Assembly: GCF_963576545.1 (NCBI RefSeq)
Contig: NC_083648.1
Location: 27,595,873-27,659,872 of the forward strand
Origin: Limanda limanda
Taxonomy: Eukaryota > Chordata > Actinopteri > Pleuronectiformes > Pleuronectidae
Direction of reading: 5' to 3'
Length of the DNA stretch: 64,000 nucleotides
Shown here piece after piece: positions 1 through 6,302 of this stretch; the stretch's first letter is position 1, and every line of letters begins with the position of its first letter. Below the pieces are notes generated by a model. The model was not told the DNA's origin, made no database searches, and saw nothing but the letters and a program-made list of their open reading frames with translations. The translations under genes were made by a program, and so were the position numbers.

Positions 1-1
1 T

Positions 2-156
2 GAAGGTCGGAGAGACTTGGAAAGTGGTTGCATCTGGACTAATTTGGGTCCTGCGGATCGATTGGTACCATCCCCGAGCTTGTACGACCTTCGGAAGAGG
101 TCGACCGACGAAATTCCCCCAAATCTGAGGAGATATTCTTGAATAACTTTTTTTGT
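2..156 (+). repeat. First complete unit: monomer B at the left edge
   Basis: The window opens one base before a standard B monomer (CTTGGAAAG, CCTTCGGAAG and CCCCC forms). The array therefore continues to the left of the window. The matching B in the downstream long duplication starts at 16637 and differs by a private G-to-A change (CTTGAAAAG). Confidence 0.93.
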
Positions 157-504
157 GAAGGTCGGAGAGACTTGCAAGTAGGCTCTACCCCCACTAAATG
201 GGGTAGCGCGCATCGATCGGTACCATCCTTGAGCTTCTCCGACTTTCGGAAGGGTTAGGGTGAGGGTTAGGGATGAAAGCACATAGGAGAAAGAGATATT
301 CTTGAATAACTTTTTTTTTGAAGGTCGGAGAGACTTGCAAGTAGGCTCTACCCCCACTAAATGGGGTAGCGCGCATCGATCGGTACCATCCTTGAGCTTC
401 TCCGACTTTCGGAAGGGTTAGGGTTAGGGATGAAAGCACATAGGAGAAAGAGATATTCTTGAATAACTTTTTTTGTGAAGGTCGGAGAGACTTGCAAGTA
501 GGCT

Positions 505-526
505 CTACCCCCACTAAATGGGGTAG
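505..526 (+). other. Hairpin-forming dyad in monomer A
   Basis: A perfect 7-bp inverted repeat, CTACCCC and GGGGTAG, flanks the 8-base loop CACTAAAT. It occurs in nearly every A unit, about 45 bp before the telomere tract. The corresponding part of monomer B aligns without gaps but has lost the dyad. Recurrent A variants AATGTGGTAG (for example the unit at 1942), GGGCTAGCG (for example 37126) and GGGATAGCAC (7919, 12920) each break a stem pair. The dyad could be a cruciform or a dimeric protein-binding site, or it could be carried passively by a homogenised repeat. Confidence 0.85.
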
Positions 527-544
527 CGCGCATCGATCGGTACC
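526..544 (+). other. Overlapping palindrome cluster in monomer A
   Basis: Within 19 bp lie GCGCGC (526-531), ATCGAT (532-537), CGATCG (534-539) and GGTACC (539-544), abutting the hairpin dyad. The cluster holds several CpG sites. GGTACC is also conserved in most B units, while the TACTATCC and TACAATCC A variants and two B units (mutated at 3138 and 5402) lose it. The practical consequence is that an enzyme cutting GGTACC should reduce most of the array to a ladder of about 155-163 bp. No known regulatory role is implied. Confidence 0.85.
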
Positions 545-570
545 ATCCTTGAGCTTCTCCGACTTTCGGA

Positions 571-592
571 AGGGTTAGGGTTAGGGTTAGGG
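571..592 (+). repeat. Embedded telomere motif A(GGGTTA)3GGG in monomer A
   Basis: Four GGG runs separated by three TTA loops give the same base order as the minimal vertebrate-type telomeric G-quadruplex. Of the 321 A units, 295 keep three hexamers. Twenty have two (157-bp units starting at 320, 5494, 7599, 11147, 12600, 16955, 19865, 20829, 21467, 26156, 30511, 33252, 38731, 45303, 48831, 51075, 51721, 53965, 54766 and 55412). Three have one (42751, 44190, 47718) and three have four (1292, 3556, 17927). A TGAGGG middle hexamer is common and keeps the G runs, while a TTAGGA hexamer in 22 units breaks one. Monomer B has no such tract. Whether telomere proteins or telomerase ever act here cannot be read from sequence. 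Confidence 0.95.
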
Positions 593-612
593 ATGAAAGC
601 ACATAGGAGAAA

Positions 613-656
613 GAGATATTCTTGAATAACTTTTTTTGTGAAGGTCGGAGAGACTT
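613..656 (+). repeat. Boundary block shared by A and B monomers
   Basis: This 44-bp block spans the junction between two units and is nearly invariant in both monomers. It contains TATTCTTGAATA (617-628), a dyad with 5-bp arms and 2-bp spacer, then a T7 run (631-637), then the unit start GAAGGTCGGAGAGACTT (640-656). Rare changes include GAAAAAC for GAATAAC (unit ends near 6615 and 11616), a six-T run before 39539, a G-to-T change giving nine T (before 320, 2423, 4687, 10984, 15985, 16955, 19058, 25349, 29704, 32445), and TTCGTGAAG before 2749, 5013 and 19384. Because A and B share it, unequal exchange between unlike monomers is easiest here. Confidence 0.9.
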
Positions 657-1291
657 GCAAGTAGGCTCTACCCCCACTAAATGGGGTAGCGCGCATCGAT
701 CGGTACCATCCTTGAGCTTCTCCGACTTTCGGAAGGGTTAGGGTTAGGGTTAGGGATGAAAGCACATAGGAGAAAGAGATATTCTTGAATAACTTTTTTT
801 GTGAAGGTCGGAGAGACTTGCAAGTAGGCTCTACCCCCACTAAATGGGGTAGCGCACATCGATCGGTACCATCCTTGAGCTTCTCCGACTTTCGGAAGGG
901 TTAGGGTTAGGGTTAGGGATGAAAGCACATAGGAGAAAGAGATATTCTTGAATAACTTTTTTTGTGAAGGTCGGAGAGACTTGCAAGTAGGCTCTACCCC
1001 CACTAAATGGGGTAGCGCGCATCGATCGGTACCATCCTTGAGCTTCTCCGACTTTCGGAAGGGTTAGGGTTAGGGTTAGGGATGAAAGCACATAGGAGAA
1101 AGAGATATTCTTGAATAACTTTTTTTGTGAAGGTCGGAGAGACTTGCAAGTAGGCTCTACCCCCACTAAATGGGGTAGCGCGCATCGATCGGTACCATCC
1201 TTGAGCTTCTCCGACTTTCGGAAGGGTTAGGGTTAGGGTTAGGGATGAAAGCACATAGGAGAAAGAGATATTCTTGAATAACTTTTTTTGT

Positions 1292-1460
1292 GAAGGTCGG
1301 AGAGACTTGCAAGTAGGCTCTACCCCCACTAAATGGGGTAGCGCGCATCGATCGGTACCATCCTTGAGCTTCTCCGACTTTCGGAAGGGTTAGGGTTAGG
1401 GTTAGGGTTAGGGATGAAAGCACATAGGAGAAAGAGATATTCTTGAATAACTTTTTTTGT
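1292..1460 (+). repeat. 169-bp A unit with four TTAGGG hexamers
   Basis: This is one of only three A units with an expanded hexamer tract; the others are 3556-3724 and 17927-18095. All three sit in the same relative place in duplicated blocks, so they represent one expansion event copied twice. The tract has five G runs. Confidence 0.93.
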
Positions 1461-1786
1461 GAAGGTCGGAGAGACTTGCAAGTAGGCTCTACCCCCACTA
1501 AATGGGGTAGCGCGCATCGATCGGTACTATCCTTGAGCTTCTACGACTTTCGGAAGGGTTAGGGTTAGGGTTAGGGATGAAAGCACATAGGAGAAAGAGA
1601 TATTCTTGAATAACTTTTTTTGTGAAGGTCGGAGAGACTTGCAAGTAGGCTCTACCCCCACTAAATGGGGTAGCGCGCATCGATCGGTACTATCCTTGAG
1701 CTTCTACGACTTTCGGAAGGGTTAGGGTTAGGGTTAGGGATGAAAGCACATAGGAGAAAGAGATATTCTTGAATAACTTTTTTTGT

Positions 1787-1941
1787 GAAGGTCGGAGAGA
1801 CTTGGAAAGTGGTTGCATCTGGACTAATTTGGGTCCTGCGGATCGATTGGTACCATCCCCGAGCTTGTACGACCTTCGGAAGAGGTCGACCGACGAAATT
1901 CCCCCAAATCTGAGGAGATATTCTTGAATAACTTTTTTTGT
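1787..1941 (+). repeat. Monomer B, reference copy (155 bp), with all B starts
   Basis: Monomer B aligns in register with A up to the CGGAAG near 1877-1882, then carries 32 bp (1883-1914) where A has 40 bp with the telomere tract. It has its own palindrome GGTCGACC (1884-1891) and dyad CGACCT/AGGTCG (1870-1875, 1883-1888). Starts: 2, 1787, 2268, 3075, 4051, 4532, 5339, 7118, 8408, 8889, 10348, 10829, 12119, 13409, 13890, 15349, 15830, 16637, 18422, 18903, 19710, 20674, 21312, 23091, 23898, 25194, 26001, 26639, 27446, 28253, 29549, 30356, 30994, 32290, 33097, 34876, 35357, 35675, 36156, 37451, 37769, 38250, 39539, 39857, 40338, 41145, 41626, 42107, 42902, 43546, 44341, 44822, 45949, 46430, 47074, 47869, 48350, 49640, 50122, 50594, 51878, 52359, 52840, 53647, 54122, 55569, 56050, 56857, 57338, 58634, 60256, 61552, 62033, 62840, 63321, 63802. 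All are 155 bp except the one at 50122. Confidence 0.95.
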
Positions 1942-2267
1942 GAAGGTCGGAGAGACTTGCAAGTAGGCTCTACCCCCACTAAATGTGGTAGCGCGCATCG
2001 ATCGGTACCATCCTTGAGCTTCTACGACTTTCGGAAGGGTTAGGGTTAGGGTTAGGGATGAAAGCACATAGGAGAAAGAGATATTCTTGAATAACTTTTT
2101 TTGTAAAGGTCGGAGAGACTTGCAAGTAGGCTCTACCCCCACTAAATGGGGTAGCGCGCATCGATCGGTACCATCCTTGAGCTTCTCCGACTTTCGGAAG
2201 GGTTAGGATTAGGGTTAGGGATGAAAGCACATAGGAGAAAGAGATATTCTTGAATAACTTTTTTTGT

Positions 2268-2422
2268 GAAGGTCGGAGAGACTTAGAAAGTGGTTGCATC
2301 TGGACTAATTTGGGTCCTGCGGATCGATTGGTACCATCCCCGAGCTTGTACGACCTTCGAAAGAGGTCGACCGACGAAATTCCCCCAAATCTGAGGAGAT
2401 ATTCTTGAATAACTTTTTTTTT
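2268..2422 (+). repeat. B subtype with CTTAGAAAG
   Basis: Twenty-two B units read CTTAGAAAG where the reference has CTTGGAAAG: starts 2268, 4532, 10829, 15830, 18903, 23898, 25194, 26639, 28253, 29549, 30994, 32290, 36156, 39857, 41626, 45949, 50122, 52359, 54122, 57338, 62033 and 63802. In the left domain most also read CCTTCGAAAG; in the right domain they keep CCTTCGGAAG or CCTTTGGAAG. Twenty of them directly follow an A unit with a TTAGGA hexamer, so the A-B pair has been copied as a block. Confidence 0.88.
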
Positions 2423-3229
2423 GAAGGTCGGAGAGACTTGCAAGTAGGCTCTACCCCCACTAAATGGGGTAGCGCGCATCGATCGGTACCATCCTTGAGC
2501 TTCTCCGACTTTCGGAAGGGTTAGGGTTAGGGTTAGGGATGAAAGCACATAGGAGAAAGAGATATTCTTGAATAACTTTTTTTGTGAAGGTCGGAGAGAC
2601 TTGCAAGTAGGCTCTACCCCCACTAAATGGGGTAGCGCGCATCGATCGGTACCATCCTTGAGCTTCTCCGACTTTCGGAAGGGTTAGGGTTAGGGTTAGG
2701 GATGAAAGCACATAGGAGAAAGAGATATTCTTGAATAACTTTTTTCGTGAAGGTCGGAGAGACTTGCAAGTAGGCTCTACCCCCACTAAATGGGGTAGCG
2801 CGCATCGATCGGTACTATCCTTGAGCTTCTACGACTTTCGGAAGGGTTAGGGTTAGGGTTAGGGATGAAAGCACATAGGAGAAAGAGATATTCTTGAATA
2901 ACTTTTTTTGTGAAGGTCGGAGAGACTTGCAAGTAGGCTCTACCCCCACTAAATGGGGTAGCGCGCATCGATCGGTACCATCCTTGAGCTTCTCCGACTT
3001 TCGGAAGGGTTAGGGTGAGGGTTAGGGATGAAAGCACATAGGAGAAAGAGATATTCTTGAATAACTTTTTTTGTGAAGGTCGGAGAGACTTGGAAAGTGG
3101 TTGCATCTGGACTAATTTGGGTCCTGCGGATCGATTGATACCATCCCCGAGCTTGTACGACCTTCGAAAGAGGTCGACCGACGAAATTCCCCCAAATCTG
3201 AGGAGATATTCTTGAATAACTTTTTTTGT

Positions 3230-5493
3230 GAAGGTCGGAGAGACTTGCAAGTAGGCTCTACCCCCACTAAATGGGGTAGCGCGCATCGATCGGTACCATC
3301 CTTGAGCTTCTCCGACTTTCGGAAGGGTTAGGGTTAGGGTTAGGGATGAAAGCACATAGGAGAAAGAGATATTCTTGAATAACTTTTTTTGTGAAGGTCG
3401 GAGAGACTTGCAAGTAGGCTCTACCCCCACTAAATGGGGTAGCGCGCATCGATCGGTACCATCCTTGAGCTTCTCCGACTTTCGGAAGGGTTAGGGTTAG
3501 GGTTAGGGATGAAAGCACATAGGAGAAAGAGATATTCTTGAATAACTTTTTTTGTGAAGGTCGGAGAGACTTGCAAGTAGGCTCTACCCCCACTAAATGG
3601 GGTAGCGCGCATCGATCGGTACCATCCTTGAGCTTCTCCGACTTTCGGAAGGGTTAGGGTTAGGGTTAGGGTTAGGGATGAAAGCACATAGGAGAAAGAG
3701 ATATTCTTGAATAACTTTTTTTGTGAAGGTCGGAGAGACTTGCAAGTAGGCTCTACCCCCACTAAATGGGGTAGCGCGCATCGATCGGTACTATCCTTGA
3801 GCTTCTACGACTTTCGGAAGGGTTAGGGTTAGGGTTAGGGATGAAAGCACATAGGAGAAAGAGATATTCTTGAATAACTTTTTTTGTGAAGGTCGGAGAG
3901 ACTTGCAAGTAGGCTCTACCCCCACTAAATGGGGTAGCGCGCATCGATCGGTACTATCCTTGAGCTTCTACGACTTTCGGAAGGGTTAGGGTTAGGGTTA
4001 GGGATGAAAGCACATAGGAGAAAGAGATATTCTTGAATAACTTTTTTTGTGAAGGTCGGAGAGACTTGGAAAGTGGTTGCATCTGGACTAATTTGGGTCC
4101 TGCGGATCGATTGGTACCATCCCCGAGCTTGTACGACCTTCGGAAGAGGTCGACCGACGAAATTCCCCCAAATCTGAGGAGATATTCTTGAATAACTTTT
4201 TTTGTGAAGGTCGGAGAGACTTGCAAGTAGGCTCTACCCCCACTAAATGTGGTAGCGCGCATCGATCGGTACCATCCTTGAGCTTCTACGACTTTCGGAA
4301 GGGTTAGGGTTAGGGTTAGGGATGAAAGCACATAGGAGAAAGAGATATTCTTGAATAACTTTTTTTGTAAAGGTCGGAGAGACTTGCAAGTAGGCTCTAC
4401 CCCCACTAAATGGGGTAGCGCGCATCGATCGGTACCATCCTTGAGCTTCTCCGACTTTCGGAAGGGTTAGGATTAGGGTTAGGGATGAAAGCACATAGGA
4501 GAAAGAGATATTCTTGAATAACTTTTTTTGTGAAGGTCGGAGAGACTTAGAAAGTGGTTGCATCTGGACTAATTTGGGTCCTGCGGATCGATTGGTACCA
4601 TCCCCGAGCTTGTACGACCTTCGAAAGAGGTCGACCGACGAAATTCCCCCAAATCTGAGGAGATATTCTTGAATAACTTTTTTTTTGAAGGTCGGAGAGA
4701 CTTGCAAGTAGGCTCTACCCCCACTAAATGGGGTAGCGCGCATCGATCGGTACCATCCTTGAGCTTCTCCGACTTTCGGAAGGGTTAGGGTTAGGGTTAG
4801 GGATGAAAGCACATAGGAGAAAGAGATATTCTTGAATAACTTTTTTTGTGAAGGTCGGAGAGACTTGCAAGTAGGCTCTACCCCCACTAAATGGGGTAGC
4901 GCGCATCGATCGGTACCATCCTTGAGCTTCTCCGACTTTCGGAAGGGTTAGGGTTAGGGTTAGGGATGAAAGCACATAGGAGAAAGAGATATTCTTGAAT
5001 AACTTTTTTCGTGAAGGTCGGAGAGACTTGCAAGTAGGCTCTACCCCCACTAAATGGGGTAGCGCGCATCGATCGGTACTATCCTTGAGCTTCTACGACT
5101 TTCGGAAGGGTTAGGGTTAGGGTTAGGGATGAAAGCACATAGGAGAAAGAGATATTCTTGAATAACTTTTTTTGTGAAGGTCGGAGAGACTTGCAAGTAG
5201 GCTCTACCCCCACTAAATGGGGTAGCGCGCATCGATCGGTACCATCCTTGAGCTTCTCCGACTTTCGGAAGGGTTAGGGTGAGGGTTAGGGATGAAAGCA
5301 CATAGGAGAAAGAGATATTCTTGAATAACTTTTTTTGTGAAGGTCGGAGAGACTTGGAAAGTGGTTGCATCTGGACTAATTTGGGTCCTGCGGATCGATT
5401 GATACCATCCCCGAGCTTGTACGACCTTCGAAAGAGGTCGACCGACGAAATTCCCCCAAATCTGAGGAGATATTCTTGAATAACTTTTTTTGT
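3230..5493 (+). repeat. 2,264-bp higher-order repeat, copy 2
   Basis: This is the tandem partner of 966-3229, at a constant offset of 2,264 bp. The four-hexamer A unit lies at 3556 and the CGATTGATACC change at 5402. The unit after it (5494) has two hexamers, like the continuation at 19865, whereas the junction unit at 3230 has three like 966. That fits an unequal exchange in or before the hexamer tract of unit 3230. I saw no other difference between the copies. Confidence 0.92.
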
Positions 5494-6302
5494 GAAGGTC
5501 GGAGAGACTTGCAAGTAGGCTCTACCCCCACTAAATGGGGTAGCGCGCATCGATCGGTACCATCCTTGAGCTTCTCCGACTTTCGGAAGGGTTAGGGTTA
5601 GGGATGAAAGCACATAGGAGAAAGAGATATTCTTGAATAACTTTTTTTGTGAAGGTCGGAGAGACTTGCAAGTAGGCTCTACCCCCACTAAATGGGGTAG
5701 CGCGCATCGATCGGTACCATCCTTGAGCTTCTCCGACTTTCGGAAGGGTTAGGGTTAGGGTTAGGGATGAAAGCACATAGGAGAAAGAGATATTCTTGAA
5801 TAACTTTTTTTGTGAAGGTCGGAGAGACTTGCAAGTAGGCTCTACCCCCACTAAATGGGGTAGCGCGCATCGATCGGTACCATCCTTGAGCTTCTCCGAC
5901 TTTCGGAAGGGTTAGGGTTAGGGTTAGGGATGAAAGCACATAGGAGAAAGAGATATTCTTGAATAACTTTTTTTGTGAAGGTCGGAGAGACTTGCAAGTA
6001 GGCTCTACCCCCACTAAATGGGGTAACGCGCATCGATCGGTACCATCCTTGAGCTTCTCCGACTTTCGGAAGGGTTAGGGTTAGGGTTAGGGATGAAAGC
6101 ACATAGGAGAAAGAGATATTCTTGAATAACTTTTTTTGTGAAGGTCGGAGAGACTTGCAAGTAGGCTCTACCCCCACTAAATGGGGTAGCGCGCATCGAT
6201 CGGTACCATCCTTGAGCTTCTCCGACTTTCGGAAGGGTTAGGGTTAGGGTTAGGGATGAAAGCACATAGGAGAAAGAGATATTCTTGAATAACTTTTTTT
6301 GT

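Larger units (their letters stand above)
477..567 (+). other. Long-range inverted arms within monomer A
   Basis: The first 12 bases of the unit (477-488, GAAGGTCGGAGA) are complementary to 556-567 (TCTCCGACTTTC) at 11 of 12 positions, and the mismatch would be a G-U pair in RNA. The two arms enclose the hairpin dyad and palindrome cluster, so a single-stranded transcript of one unit could fold with the small hairpin inside a larger stem. In monomer B the same arm reads CGACCTTC and pairs perfectly with GAAGGTCG over 8 bp. Transcription of the array is not shown. Confidence 0.7.
477..639 (+). repeat. Monomer A, reference copy (163 bp)
   Basis: This is the most common form of monomer A and serves as reference for the sub-sites described separately. 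In order it holds a start block shared with B (477-493), a hairpin dyad (505-526), a palindrome cluster (526-544), a second block shared with B (about 532-554), an arm complementary to the unit start (556-567), the telomere tract (571-592), a purine-rich stretch (593-616), the TATTC/GAATA dyad (617-628) and a T7 run (631-637). Recurrent A sub-variants are TACTATCC with CTACGAC, TACAATCC, GGGCTAGCG, AATGTGGTAG, TAGCACGC, CTTCTTCGAC, TTTCAGAAG, TGAGGG and TTAGGA forms. Three A units carry single-base indels. At 163 bp the unit is close to one nucleosome plus a short linker. Confidence 0.96.
966..3229 (+). repeat. 2,264-bp higher-order repeat, copy 1
   Basis: Fourteen units (11 A, 3 B) including one 169-bp A at 1292. 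The order matches 3230-5493 exactly in unit type and length. Shared rare variants are the four-hexamer A, TACTATCC units, the TTCGTGAAG boundary and the CGATTGATACC change in the last B (position 3138). The corresponding block at 17601-19864 has the wild-type base there, so that mutation arose on this lineage before the tandem duplication. Confidence 0.92.
1..6139 (+). repeat. Long duplicated block, left copy (partner 16636-20510)
   Basis: Units from the left edge to 3074 recur at a constant offset of 16,635 bp, and units from 5339 to about 6139 recur at 14,371 bp. The difference is 2,264 bp, exactly the tandem duplication present only in this copy. Landmarks shared with the partner are the nine-T boundary before 320, the two-hexamer unit 320, the GCGCACATC change in unit 803, the four-hexamer unit, the AATGTGGTAG unit 1942 with its following TTAGGA unit, and the TTCGTGAAG boundary. 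The block may extend left beyond the window. Confidence 0.9.

Noticed and set aside
571..592. True terminal telomere
   Set aside because: The longest hexamer run is four copies and each run is embedded in a 151-169-bp unit; no pure TTAGGG tract is present.
631..637. T7 run as RNA polymerase III or bacterial intrinsic terminator
   Set aside because: No A/B-box promoter pair or tRNA-like or 5S-like fold accompanies it, and no GC-rich hairpin directly precedes the T run. It is a conserved part of the unit junction.
1874..1890. Partial match to the CENP-B box in monomer B
   Set aside because: TTCG-gaag-A-gg matches the left half of the nTTCGnnnnAnnCGGGn pattern, but the required CGGG is TCGA. 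Monomer A lacks the central A. The essential right half is missing, so I do not call it.
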